64,000 nt of DNA from the NCBI RefSeq assembly GCF_007748035.1, contig NZ_CP036278.1, positions 2,852,001 to 2,916,000 of the forward strand, in the 5' to 3' direction. Positions 1-8,572 of the stretch are shown piece after piece. Under the pieces are notes generated by a model. That model was not told the origin of the DNA, ran no database searches, and worked only from the letters and a program-made list of their open reading frames with translations. Position 1 is the stretch's first letter. Each line of letters starts with the position of its first letter. Position numbers and translations under genes: made by a program. This DNA is from Aeoliella mucimassa. GTDB lineage: Bacteria; Planctomycetota; Planctomycetia; Pirellulales; Lacipirellulaceae.

Positions 1-432
1 GTGAAGGTGGTGTCGACGGGAGCCAGCAACTCGTCGAGCGCCCCGCGTAAGCTGCGAAACATGTACAAGCAAGATCATGGATTCGACGTGGGAGCGAACT
101 CGTACTACGAGAAGCAGTACTTGGTTCACAGTCTCGAACTCCGTGGTCTAGCCGAGATGATGATGTTCTACGACGCACTCGGTGGCCGGCGTTATACCCA
201 TCAGTGGATGCGCTACCAGCAATACGTCGACCTGAGCCACGCCCTCGATTCGCAAACCGCCATGCTCATCGGTGCCTGCTCCGCCCCGCGGAGCGAACTG
301 GTGCGACTGAGGGGAGACGAAGCCGAGTCGTTACGCAACGAGAAAGACGTGTACGTGGTGATGTACCGTTACGTGCTGCCGGTCAATACTTCGGGCGAAG
401 CGCCGGAAGAAGAGCCATCGTCCGACGAATAG
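1..432 (+). CDS. C-terminal part of an unrecognised protein (runs off the left edge)
   Basis: The frame is open from the first base to a TAG at 430-432, so this is probably the 3' end of a longer gene; the GTG at base 1 need not be a true start. I do not recognise the family. The visible 143 residues are soluble, rich in Tyr and Met in the middle, and end in an acidic tail rich in Glu and Pro. The ABC ATPase gene begins 63 bases downstream on the same strand, so co-transcription with a transporter is possible but not shown. Confidence 0.55.
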   Translation: MKVVSTGASNSSSAPRKLRNMYKQDHGFDVGANSYYEKQYLVHSLELRGLAEMMMFYDALGGRRYTHQWMRYQQYVDLSHALDSQTAMLIGACSAPRSELVRLRGDEAESLRNEKDVYVVMYRYVLPVNTSGEAPEEEPSSDE

Positions 433-495
433 CAAGCTATCCTCCAACCTTTGTTGCAACTCTCCAGTCCGGAACCCCAACCTGCGTAACTTGCC

Positions 496-1422
496 ATGAT
501 CGAAATCCGCGGACTAACGAAGAAGTACGGAGAGTTGTTTGCCATCAAGGACATCAACCTCGAACTCTCGCAAGGAGATGTATTCGGGTTTATCGGTCCC
601 AATGGTGCCGGCAAGACAACCACCATGCGTATTCTCGCGACGCTGCTGAACCCCACTTGGGGCGAAGCCTACGTTGCAGGGCATTCGATTTACACGCACC
701 CCAAAGAAATCCGCCGCATTATCGGCTACATGCCCGACTTCTTCGGGGTGTACGACGACATGAAGGTGATCGAGTACCTGGAGTTCTTCGCGGCCGCGTA
801 TCGCATCCGAGGTGCCGAACGTCGGAAGATCTGCGAAGGAGTGCTGGAGCTAGTCGACCTTACTTACAAGCGCGAAGCGTTGGTCACCAGCTTGTCACGC
901 GGCATGACGCAACGCCTTGGCTTGGCGCGGGTGTTGTTGCACGATCCGCAGGTGCTGCTGCTCGACGAACCGGCCAGTGGTCTCGATCCGCGTGCGCGTA
1001 TCGATATTCGCGGGCTGCTAAAAGAGCTGCGAAACATGGGCAAGACCATCATCGTTTCGAGTCACATCCTGCCGGAGTTGGCCGACATCTGCAATAAGAT
1101 CGGCATCATCGAGAAGGGTGAGTTGATTGTGAATACCGACGTCGAATCGGTGATGAAGCAGGTGCGTCAGCAGCTGGTGCTCAAGATTCGTGTAGCCGAG
1201 AACATGGAACAGGCGCTCGAGACTATCCGCTCGCACGCGCTGGTAGAGTCGGCTGAGATTGACGCGCGGGATATTACCGCCACGTTGGTGCCTGAAGCCG
1301 AAGATCCTAGCGACCTAGCCGCGACGCTAATCGCCGGTGGCTATCGCCTGACATTGCTGAAGGAAGACGAGATCAATCTCGAGACCGCCTTCATGGCTCT
1401 CACGAAGGGCATCACCTCGTAA
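496..1422 (+). CDS. ABC transporter ATP-binding protein
   Basis: ATPase subunit of an ABC exporter or an ABC-2 type system that couples ATP hydrolysis at the inner face of the membrane to movement by a separate permease. The 308-residue protein has Walker A GPNGAGKTT at residues 34-42, the ABC signature LSRGMTQ at 133-139, Walker B VLLLDEP at 153-159, and a switch histidine in SSHILPEL. A C-terminal extension of about 90 residues after the ATPase core is typical of the ABC-2/NatA-like branch. No permease gene is visible downstream, where the next gene is on the other strand; a permease may lie upstream of the window. Substrate unknown. The ATG at 496 is the natural start of the nucleotide-binding domain. 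Confidence 0.9.
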   Translation: MIEIRGLTKKYGELFAIKDINLELSQGDVFGFIGPNGAGKTTTMRILATLLNPTWGEAYVAGHSIYTHPKEIRRIIGYMPDFFGVYDDMKVIEYLEFFAAAYRIRGAERRKICEGVLELVDLTYKREALVTSLSRGMTQRLGLARVLLHDPQVLLLDEPASGLDPRARIDIRGLLKELRNMGKTIIVSSHILPELADICNKIGIIEKGELIVNTDVESVMKQVRQQLVLKIRVAENMEQALETIRSHALVESAEIDARDITATLVPEAEDPSDLAATLIAGGYRLTLLKEDEINLETAFMALTKGITS

Positions 1423-1503
1423 CGCCACTCGCTGGTAACTCAGCGAGGTATTGCAGCCAGCGCACTGCGCGGGAGTGTGACTCGCGGCGCTAAGTAGGGA
1501 GCG

Positions 1504-1776
1504 TCAAGCGCGGCTAGGGGGTAGGTCTTTGCCGTCGTCGTATTCAACGCGGTCTTCATCATGCCATAGCGGCAAACCACGCTGGGCGCGCTCGGCCAGC
1601 ACATCTAGCTTGGCTTTGGTGCCAGGCATGGCTTTCGTGGCCGAGTATTCGTCGGCATTTAACGGCTGGGGCTCGAAGTCCCACATTCCCTCGCGTATTG
1701 CATCAAGCACTGAAACTTGTGACACGACCACATTCCTCCCATGGTAAGAGCCGGATACGTGGTGGCGGATCTCCAT
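1504..1776 (-). CDS. small conserved-looking hypothetical protein (about 90 aa)
   Basis: I do not recognise a named family, but the C-terminal half (MWDFEPQPLNADEYSATKAM, then a Lys/Leu-rich helix and 'GLPLWHDEDR') looks like short planctomycete proteins of unknown function that share an MWDFEP...TKA(L/M)PGT...LPLWH layout. I chose the ATG at 1776 because an AGGAG lies 10 bases upstream; the open frame extends further to 1872 without a better start. An internal ATG at MWDFEP is an alternative start. It is soluble with an acidic tail. It faces away from the PQQ protein at 2174. Confidence 0.6.
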   Translation of the reverse strand: MEIRHHVSGSYHGRNVVVSQVSVLDAIREGMWDFEPQPLNADEYSATKAMPGTKAKLDVLAERAQRGLPLWHDEDRVEYDDGKDLPPSRA

Positions 1777-2173
1777 CGAATCAACACTCCTGAGCCACGC
1801 CCGCCAAACATGTGCTCGTGGAACTTCACCGTGAAAAAGTCGTCGGTGTTCAGCTACTGCGCGAAGTACCACACAAGTCGATTAGATAACGGATGGAAGC
1901 ACTTGTGTCACCGATTTCCATCCAATGATTAGCCACCGCATGCTACGGATTATCCGAATCGCACTGCCAATGTCAAGAAAATTCGGCGAAATGAGCCTGC
2001 CTTTTGCGCATTGGGTGAAAACCGAAATCATAGACGACTTCTGGACTCTATTAGCGGAAAACTTTATCGTGAACAAACCCTTTCGTCAGTCGAGCGGGTT
2101 ACATCGTTCAGGGGCCTCGCTTTGTTACACGTTCTGGCTCCTCGCGATCTTTTAAATCACGGAGGCACACTGC
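1777..2173. other. Intergenic region, divergent promoters expected
   Basis: About 400 bases separate the small minus-strand gene from the plus-strand propeller gene. It is A+T-richer than its surroundings and contains short open frames on both strands that look like chance. I see a good Shine-Dalgarno (GGAGG, 2161-2165) for the downstream gene, but no clear RNA gene, repeat or operator. Confidence 0.4.
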
Positions 2174-3487
2174 ATGTTACAGCGATTTGTTCTCACCCTA
2201 CTCATTCTCTCGCTTCCTCTCACCTCGCACGCAACGGATTGGCTTCGTTTTCGTGGCGAATCTGGCGCAGGCGTTAGCGACGATTCTGCTTCGGTGCCGA
2301 GCACGTGGAGCGACAGCGAGAACTTGAAATGGAAGTGCGAACTCCCCGGACCAGGATTGTCGAGTCCCATCATCGTCGGCGATAAGGTGTTCGTCACTTG
2401 CTGGACCGGATTCGCTGCCGGCGAGGGATCGTCGGACGATCAAAAGGACCTGAAGCGACTGCTGGTTTGTGTCGATCGCGCGACCGGCGCGATTGCCTGG
2501 AGCAAGTCGGTCGACGCAGTGCTGCCGGAGGACGACTACCGCGGCATGTTTGCCGAGAACGGCTACGCCTCGCACACTCCGGTGAGCGATGGCAAACACG
2601 TCTACTGCTTCTTCGGCAAGTCGGGCGTCGTCGCGTTCGACCTCAATGGCGAGCAGATATGGCAAACCAGCGTCGGGACCGAACTCGATGAGCGTCACTG
2701 GGGCTCGGCCTCGAGCCCGATTTTGTTCGAGGACAAAGTGATTGTGACCGCTTCGGCCGAAAGCAAGTCGATTGTGGCCTTGGACAAAGAGACCGGCAAA
2801 GAAGTCTGGAGCAAACCAGCCCCCAGCCTGGCCGGCACCTGGGGCACGCCGGTGATGGTGCAGGTCGACGACCAGCGGACCGACATCGTGCTCGCTGTTC
2901 CGAACGAAATCTGGGGTCTCAATCCCGAAGATGGTAGCCAAGTATGGCACTGCAGCCTGCCCAATAGTAAGTCCAACTCGTGCACCGCCAGTGTGGTGGT
3001 GAGCGACGGAGACGAGAAGATCGCTTACGTACTCGGTGGTCGCGACAGCGGTGCAGTGGCCGTGCGGGTGGGGGGCGAAGGAGACATTACCGAATCCAAC
3101 TCGCTGTGGACTGGCACCGAGAAGGGCCGCATCAGCACGCCGGTGATTTACAACAATCGACTCTACTGGATTTCGAGCGGAGTGATCACTGTCATCGATG
3201 CCACCACACGCGAGCCGATCGACAAGCAACGCTTGGCCGGCGGAGCCACCCAGGGGGGCGGTCGTGGGCCGCGCGGCGATTACTCCTCGCCGATCGTCGC
3301 CGATGGCAAGCTCTACTACTTTTCACGTAGCGGAAGCGGTTACGTATTCAAGTTCACCGACGATGGCCTCGAGCAACTGGCAGTGAACAAGTTCGAATCC
3401 GACACTGGTGAAATCAGCGCTACGCCTGCGGTGAGCGATGGCCAGCTCTTCATTCGCTCGACGTCCACCCTGTACTGCGTCGAGTAG
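2174..3487 (+). CDS. Exported PQQ-like beta-propeller repeat protein
   Basis: A secreted or periplasmic eight-blade-type propeller of the PQQ-binding-like/BamB-like superfamily, a very common planctomycete class whose role is usually structural or ligand-binding rather than proven enzymatic. A signal peptide (residues 1-20, hydrophobic LLILSLPL then SHA) precedes 'DWLRFRGESGAG', the usual opening of these proteins ('W..FRGP.G.G'). Repeated blades contain 'SSPIIVGDKVFV', 'ALDKETGKEVW' and 'LNPEDGSQVW'. The ATG at 2174 is preceded by GGAGG at 2161-2165, eight bases away. It stands alone and ends in a two-way terminator. No cofactor residues can be assigned by eye. Confidence 0.85.
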   Translation: MLQRFVLTLLILSLPLTSHATDWLRFRGESGAGVSDDSASVPSTWSDSENLKWKCELPGPGLSSPIIVGDKVFVTCWTGFAAGEGSSDDQKDLKRLLVCVDRATGAIAWSKSVDAVLPEDDYRGMFAENGYASHTPVSDGKHVYCFFGKSGVVAFDLNGEQIWQTSVGTELDERHWGSASSPILFEDKVIVTASAESKSIVALDKETGKEVWSKPAPSLAGTWGTPVMVQVDDQRTDIVLAVPNEIWGLNPEDGSQVWHCSLPNSKSNSCTASVVVSDGDEKIAYVLGGRDSGAVAVRVGGEGDITESNSLWTGTEKGRISTPVIYNNRLYWISSGVITVIDATTREPIDKQRLAGGATQGGGRGPRGDYSSPIVADGKLYYFSRSGSGYVFKFTDDGLEQLAVNKFESDTGEISATPAVSDGQLFIRSTSTLYCVE

Positions 3488-3522
3488 GCGTTCGCTTAGC
3501 TCTTAAACAACAGCAATATAAA

Positions 3523-3573
3523 AAGAGCCGGTCGAAGTGGTTGCCTTTTCAAGCATCCAATCGACCGGCTCTT
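3523..3573. terminator. Bidirectional rho-independent terminator
   Basis: A 13-bp perfect inverted repeat (AAGAGCCGGTCGA at 3523-3535, TCGACCGGCTCTT at 3561-3573) lies between two convergent genes, with A-rich sequence before and T-rich sequence after it, so it can end transcription from both sides. Confidence 0.85.
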
Positions 3574-3610
3574 GTTGTTTATCGCTGCTAAAGACCTGTG
3601 GTCTTACGTG

Positions 3611-4294
3611 TTACCAGTGTCCGTGGTAATGGTGCGGAACCGGTCCATGGTAACCATGGTAGACGCGAATCACGGGAGCGGGGCGGACATACACCGTGGG
3701 GGCTGGTACCACTCGCACGGTCGGCGGCGCCGGATTGATCGGCGTTGCCATCGTCACGCTGGCGGCCCGTTGGGCTTCCATCACCACGCGATCGCTCACG
3801 CCGGCCTGCTTGAGGCTGATCAGGCTGTTCGGGCTCATGTCGAACCGGCCACCGCGGGTTTGGATGGTGCTGATGATCAGGTCGTCGCTCAAGCCAGCTT
3901 GCGACATCTGAATCAAGTCGTAATTCGATACCGCCCGAGCGGCTACTTGGGCATTGGCGTTGGCCGCCATCGAGGTGCCGACGGCCACTTGTTGCATGTC
4001 GGCGTCGTCGCGGGCTTTGCCGAGGGTGTGCCCGGTGAGCGCACCTAGTCCGGCACCAATCAAAGCTCCCCCTTCGGCATTCTTCTTCCCGCCGATCAAA
4101 GCACCGGCGATCGCCCCGATGCCAGCACCAGTGATGGTGCCTTCGCGGGTGTCGTTGCGGTAGTAGCTATTGGGGGCCTGATAGTAGTACTCCTGATTCG
4201 GGTACTGAGCCAGGGCCGAGGTCATGCTCGACGCCGCTACGGCCACCCCCAGAAGTACTAATGCGGTCTTGGTTTGGAAGCTCGCCACGTTCAT
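3611..4294 (-). CDS. Exported glycine-zipper protein
   Basis: A 227-residue exported protein. The N-terminal signal peptide (residues 1-29, ending SALA) is followed by a Tyr/Asn-rich stretch and then a glycine zipper ('GAGIGAIAGALIGG', 'GGALIGAGLGALTGHTLG'), a motif that packs membrane helices and occurs in outer-membrane lipoproteins and Rcs/YMGG-like proteins. The middle holds two related segments ('LIQMSQAGLSDDLIISTI' and 'LISLKQAGVSDRVVMEAQ') that look like a duplicated short helical motif. The C-terminus is Pro/Val-rich and ends in a His/Tyr/Gly-rich tail that may bind metal. Probably an envelope protein; partner unknown. Convergent with the propeller gene. Confidence 0.75.
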   Translation of the reverse strand: MNVASFQTKTALVLLGVAVAASSMTSALAQYPNQEYYYQAPNSYYRNDTREGTITGAGIGAIAGALIGGKKNAEGGALIGAGLGALTGHTLGKARDDADMQQVAVGTSMAANANAQVAARAVSNYDLIQMSQAGLSDDLIISTIQTRGGRFDMSPNSLISLKQAGVSDRVVMEAQRAASVTMATPINPAPPTVRVVPAPTVYVRPAPVIRVYHGYHGPVPHHYHGHW

Positions 4295-4641
4295 GGAACT
4301 GTCTCGCGAATAAGTGGAAACCCTATTGAGTCACTACTCATATCGGCCGCTGCGGTTCCGAGCAATAGAGATTCGCCCTCCGGATGCCCGGCTGGTAGCA
4401 CTTGGGAAAGCTACGGTTTTCCAATCGTCCGAACTGGCTGCGAAAGCGTCCTGCGCGCCCCGATTTTGGCTCCGACCTGGTCAAAATGGCGAAAATAGGA
4501 CGCGGATTCACTTTTTCTTAACAATTTGCGTGATTGTGGTGCCCTTTCTTCGGTCTTACATCGCATGGACCAAAGAAGCTGCTTGATGCTCCGATTTAAC
4601 CACACGGAGCGCGGCCCTCACAGCTCACCAAGTAGCCCAGC
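4295..4641. other. Intergenic region between divergent genes
   Basis: About 350 bases holding the divergent promoters of the glycine-zipper gene and the beta-helix gene. An A+T-rich patch around 4495-4560 could hold promoter elements. I see no RNA gene, repeat or convincing open frame. Confidence 0.35.
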
Positions 4642-6963
4642 TTGTCTTCCTTCGAGAATCACCACGCATCAGATTTACGGGACAGTGCATTGCTAGACAT
4701 TAAAGGAATCATCGAGCAGGCGAACCGCCTATGGTCGACTCGCAGCCGTTCGACTCGGCGGACGAACCGCCACCAATTGCGACGCAACTTGCGCGTCGAA
4801 ACGCTGGAGCAGCGCCAGTTGCTATCCGGTACCCAGGGCGACTTCAACAACGACGGAGTCGTGAGCCTGGCCGACTACACCGTGTGGCGCGACAATCTCG
4901 GGTCGCTTTACACCTCCGACGACTACCAGCTTTGGAAAACCAACTATGGCAAAGTAGTCTCCGAAGAAACTTCGATCGATCTAACTGGCACGTCGGCCAC
5001 CGTCGACGGCAGCGGAGTCACGGTGGAAGGCTCGGTGATCACCATTACCGAGTCCGGCACCTACAACATCAGTGGTACCCTGACCGATGGCCAGTTGGTC
5101 GTCGATACCACCGATACCGAGCTGGTGACACTCGTGTTCAATGGGGTCAGTATCACCTGCAGCGATAACTCGCCGGTCTACGTCGCCAATGCCGAAGACG
5201 TTTTGATCAGCCTGGCCGCTGGCACGGTCAACACCCTTACCGACGGCGACGCCTACGATCTCGGCGCCGATACCGAGCCCGATGCGGCGTTGTTCAGTCA
5301 CGACGATCTCGAGATCACCGGCAGCGGCTCCTTGGTGGTCAATGCCAATTACAGCATGGGCATCGTCAGCAAGGACGACTTCACCATCTCGGGCGGCAAC
5401 ATCAGCATCAATTCCGTGGGCCATGGGATTCGTGGTCGCGACTCGGTAGTCATCGAAGGTGGTACGATCACCATCACCGCCGGCGGCGACGGCATTCAAT
5501 CCAATAACGACGAAGAGGCCACCGAGGGAACCATCACCATTCTCGGCGGTACGATCGACATCACTGCCGATGGCGAAGGCATTCAGGCCGAAACTACGCT
5601 TACCATTGTCGATGGCGACATCACCCTTCTCACCGGCGGCGGCAGCGATGTGTCGTCCGACAGTGGCAAAGGACTCAAAGCCGGCGTGACCCTCGAAATC
5701 GAAGGGGGCACGATCGAAGTCGACGCCTCGGACGACGCGCTGCATAGCGACGGCGACCTCTCTATCTCCGGTGGAACCATCACCCTGGCGACCGCCGACG
5801 ATGGCATCCATGCCGAAGGGCTTATCGCTCTCAGCGGCGGCATGATCACCATCTCCACCAGCTACGAGGGAGTGGAGGCTGCCAACATCACCATCGCGAA
5901 CACCACGCTCGATGTCACTGCGACCGACGATGGAATCATTGCGAGTACCGATGCGGGAACCACGTCGACCATCGTGATTTCCAGTGGTTCGCTGGTGGTC
6001 GAAGCGGGCGGCGACGGCATCTCGGCCGAAGCGAGCCTGATCGTCTCCGGCGGGTTGCTCATCGTTACTACCGGTGGTGGTAGCTCGCAAGGAGTCAGCG
6101 AATCGGAGAGCGCCAAGGCGATCAAGTCCGACGCGGTGCTCACCATCAACGGCGGCACCTTTATCATCAACTCGGCCGAAGATGGCCTGCACACCAATAC
6201 CGTGCTCACCATCAACGGCGGTATCTTTACTATTGCTGCCTACGACGATGGAATCCACGGCGACGAAGAAGTAACCATCAACGATGGCACCATCAACATC
6301 ACGACCAGCTACGAAGGGATCGAGGCCACCGACATTGTGCTTGCCGGCGGCACGATTCACATCGTCAGTAGCGACGACGGAGTGAACGCTGCGGGGGGAG
6401 CCGATAGCTCAGGCGGCACCACTGGTGGTCGTCCCGGCGGCGGTGGTGGCCCAGGTGGCGGAACCACTGGCAGTACCGGAACCATCACCATCACCGGTGG
6501 CTACATTGTCGTGAACGCAACCGGCGATGGTATCGATGCGAATGGCAACATCACCATGTCGGCCGGCACCGTGATCGTCAACGGCCCGACCTCCAGCGGT
6601 AACGGTCCCCTCGATTTCGATGGCACGTTTGTCATGACCGGTGGGTTCCTGGTTGCCGTAGGTAGCTCGCAAATGGCCCAAGCACCCAGTTCCACCTCCA
6701 CGCAAGAGTACTTGGCCTTCAGTTACGGTAGTACCCAGGCGGCGGGAACCATGGTGCATATCGAAGATGCGAGCGGCCAAGACATCCTGACCTTTGTACC
6801 CGAGAAAGCGTACCAGTCGGTGGTGATCTGTTCGCCGCTGCTGGTTTCGGGATCCACCTACGATGTCTACTCCGGTGGCAGTTCCACGGGAGAGGAAGAA
6901 GATGGCCTATACATCGGCGGCCTTTACACATCCGGCACCCTGTTGGGATCCCTCACTGCGTAA
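4642..6963 (+). CDS. Exported Cthe_2159-like (DUF4353) beta-helix carbohydrate-binding protein with dockerin-like domain
   Basis: Predicted extracellular beta-helix that binds acidic or neutral plant polysaccharide; the family prototype Cthe_2159 binds polygalacturonate and cellulose. Residues about 45-63 carry the planctomycete N-terminal motif '[13 protein letters not shown]', followed by a dockerin-like calcium loop pair ('[19 protein letters not shown]' and a degenerate '[11 protein letters not shown]'). From about residue 110 to 660 it has many short repeats of the form GGxIxIxAxxDGIxA that build the helix, then a Gly-rich linker ('[13 protein letters not shown]') and a C-terminal beta domain. 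The start is uncertain: the TTG at 4642 gives the longest form and another TTG at 4690 is possible. No lyase residues can be assigned. It fits the pectin theme of the window. Confidence 0.8.
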   Translation: MSSFENHHASDLRDSALLDIKGIIEQANRLWSTRSRSTRRTNRHQLRRNLRVETLEQRQLLSGTQGDFNNDGVVSLADYTVWRDNLGSLYTSDDYQLWKTNYGKVVSEETSIDLTGTSATVDGSGVTVEGSVITITESGTYNISGTLTDGQLVVDTTDTELVTLVFNGVSITCSDNSPVYVANAEDVLISLAAGTVNTLTDGDAYDLGADTEPDAALFSHDDLEITGSGSLVVNANYSMGIVSKDDFTISGGNISINSVGHGIRGRDSVVIEGGTITITAGGDGIQSNNDEEATEGTITILGGTIDITADGEGIQAETTLTIVDGDITLLTGGGSDVSSDSGKGLKAGVTLEIEGGTIEVDASDDALHSDGDLSISGGTITLATADDGIHAEGLIALSGGMITISTSYEGVEAANITIANTTLDVTATDDGIIASTDAGTTSTIVISSGSLVVEAGGDGISAEASLIVSGGLLIVTTGGGSSQGVSESESAKAIKSDAVLTINGGTFIINSAEDGLHTNTVLTINGGIFTIAAYDDGIHGDEEVTINDGTINITTSYEGIEATDIVLAGGTIHIVSSDDGVNAAGGADSSGGTTGGRPGGGGGPGGGTTGSTGTITITGGYIVVNATGDGIDANGNITMSAGTVIVNGPTSSGNGPLDFDGTFVMTGGFLVAVGSSQMAQAPSSTSTQEYLAFSYGSTQAAGTMVHIEDASGQDILTFVPEKAYQSVVICSPLLVSGSTYDVYSGGSSTGEEEDGLYIGGLYTSGTLLGSLTA

Positions 6964-7036
6964 CGAGCCCCTTGCGTCGCCACCACCCGACGCTTTCCAT
7001 AAGGTAGCTAGCGAAGCGTCAGGTGGTGGAATTCCA

Positions 7037-7071
7037 GCAACCCAACTGCACGATGCGGGCAGTTGGGTTGC
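7037..7071 (+). terminator. Rho-independent terminator after the beta-helix gene
   Basis: A 13-bp perfect stem (GCAACCCAACTGC at 7037-7049 and GCAGTTGGGTTGC at 7059-7071) is followed by TTCTT. It lies 74 bases after the stop of the beta-helix gene. The rest of the gap to 7263 shows nothing I can identify. Confidence 0.75.
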
Positions 7072-7263
7072 TTCTTGCGCGGTCCCCTGGTTAAGAGGTG
7101 CGTTATTGAGGGCGTCGCTAGAGGGGGTATCAACTTGTTTAATTGGGGGACGTGGTATGGTCTAATGGAGGGTACTTGCATCGCAGAGTCCTGCGCGGTT
7201 GCAATGCGACTCTTCTGACCTAAATCAGCACCCGACGATATCGCTTTCGGAGTTTCCCCACCG

Positions 7264-8304
7264 ATGAAATACGCACTGCTTCTTGTCACTTGTCTTGTTG
7301 GGTGTGTGTTGGCCGACGTGAGCCTGGCCGATCCTCCAGTTGATGCCCCGCGGATGTACTTTGCCGATAACGTGAGCGGCCGACCTTACTCCAAGGATCC
7401 CGCGGTGGTGCGGTTCCAGCAGAAGTACTGGCTCTACTATTCGGTACCGCCTTACGAGGGCAAGCCGACCCAAGGGTGGTCGATCGGCATCGCCACTAGC
7501 GAGAATCTCGTCGACTGGACCAAGGTCACTCGGCTCGCCAACACCGGCCCGGCCGAAGCCACCGGCTTCACTGCCCCGGGAGCCATCGTGCTTAATGGCC
7601 GCGTCCATTTGTTCTACCAAACCTATGGCAGTGGCCCGCGCGATGCGATCTGTCACGCCTGGTCGGACGATGGCATCCATTTCGAGCGGAACCCCTCGAA
7701 CCCCATCTTCCGTCCCACCGGCAATTGGAACGTCGGGCGGGCGATTGATGCCGACGTGGTGCCGTTCGGCGATCGGCTGCTGCTGTACTGGGCCACCCGT
7801 GATCCCGAGATGAAGATTCAGATGCAAGGCGTTGCCGCCGCGCCGCTCGATAGCGACTTCGGCCGCGACGCTTGGAAGCAATTGAACCTGAAAGGTCCGA
7901 TTCTAGAGCCAACCGTGCCGACACCTTTGGACGACCCCCATCTCGATCTGGCGTGGGAGCAACAGTGCATCGAAGCGGCCGCCATGGCCAGTCGCGATGG
8001 CAAGCTCTACATGTTCTACGCGGGAGCGTACAACAATGCTCCGCAGCAAATTGGGGTCGCAGTGAGCGACGACGGAGTGCACTTCAAGCGGCTTTCGGTC
8101 GAACCTCTCCTGCCCTGCGGCCAGCCCGGTAGTTGGAACTCCAGCGAGTCGGGGCATCCCTTCCTGTTCCAGGACGACGACGGCCAGGACTACCTGTTCT
8201 ATCAGGGGAACAACGACCACGGCAAATCGTGGTACCTGTCGGTCGTGCCGATCGATTGGAAAGCGGGCCGCCCGGTGCTAGCGCCGGAGAAGTTGCCAAA
8301 GTAA
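7264..8304 (+). CDS. Exported GH43-like five-blade beta-propeller glycosidase
   Basis: Probable arabinan- or xylan-side-chain glycosidase of the GH43/GH32/GH117 five-blade propeller fold. A signal peptide (residues 1-23, ending SLA) comes first. Blade motifs include 'YSKDPAVVRFQQKYWLYYS' (Asp as candidate base), 'FTAPGAIVLNGRVHLFYQ', 'IDADVVPFGDRLLLYWA', 'CIEAAAMASRDGKLYMFYAG' (Glu as candidate acid) and 'SGHPFLFQDDDGQDYLFYQG'. At 346 residues it is a single-domain enzyme. The exact family and substrate cannot be fixed by eye; GH43-like is the best guess. It sits 3' of the pectin-binding beta-helix gene on the same strand but behind a terminator, so it is probably transcribed separately. Confidence 0.75.
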   Translation: MKYALLLVTCLVGCVLADVSLADPPVDAPRMYFADNVSGRPYSKDPAVVRFQQKYWLYYSVPPYEGKPTQGWSIGIATSENLVDWTKVTRLANTGPAEATGFTAPGAIVLNGRVHLFYQTYGSGPRDAICHAWSDDGIHFERNPSNPIFRPTGNWNVGRAIDADVVPFGDRLLLYWATRDPEMKIQMQGVAAAPLDSDFGRDAWKQLNLKGPILEPTVPTPLDDPHLDLAWEQQCIEAAAMASRDGKLYMFYAGAYNNAPQQIGVAVSDDGVHFKRLSVEPLLPCGQPGSWNSSESGHPFLFQDDDGQDYLFYQGNNDHGKSWYLSVVPIDWKAGRPVLAPEKLPK

Positions 8305-8381
8305 CCCGGCGCAAAGCCAAAGCATCGCATGTAGGAGCGGTCTCCGACCGCGATGGCTTTGGAGTTTTCTAAAGAGTGCTT

Positions 8382-8572
8382 TTAATTTGGCTTCCAAGGT
8401 CGCCGCTTGTGTTCACTGAACCAGTTCGTGCCTGGAGGAAGTGGCCATTTCTTCTTGAACTCAAATCCACCGAGCTGGCATTGGTAGACTCGCTGTACCA
8501 AGCGTTCTGAGACGGTCATCACCATTAGATAATCGACTAGTCGAAACACTACGGCATTTTTTAGAAGTGAGT
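8382..8572 (-). pseudogene. 3' end of an immunity-type gene, separated from its 5' part by two IS elements
   Basis: Read on the minus strand, this stretch is open from the IS903 boundary at 8572 to a TAA at 8382-8384. It encodes about 60 residues including 'DYLMVMTVSERLVQRVYQCQ', 'GGFEFKKKWPLPPGTNW' and a basic tail. It has no start of its own. In immunity-like proteins of the type encoded by the fragment at 10186-10615, a 'WDGSDFF' motif is followed by a hydrophobic strand and an (I/V)xVTExV helix near the C-terminus. 'MVMTVSERLVQRV' fits that place, so I read this as the missing C-terminus. The match is from memory of the family, not from an alignment. Confidence 0.55.

Noticed and set aside
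4981-6360. 459-residue minus-strand open frame under the beta-helix gene
   Set aside because: It mirrors the repeat codons of the plus-strand gene, is low in complexity, and has no start context or family motif.
8337-8351. GCGGTCTCCGACCGC palindrome after the GH43-like gene as a terminator or REP element
   Set aside because: A single short copy with no T-run and no second copy that I could find in the window.
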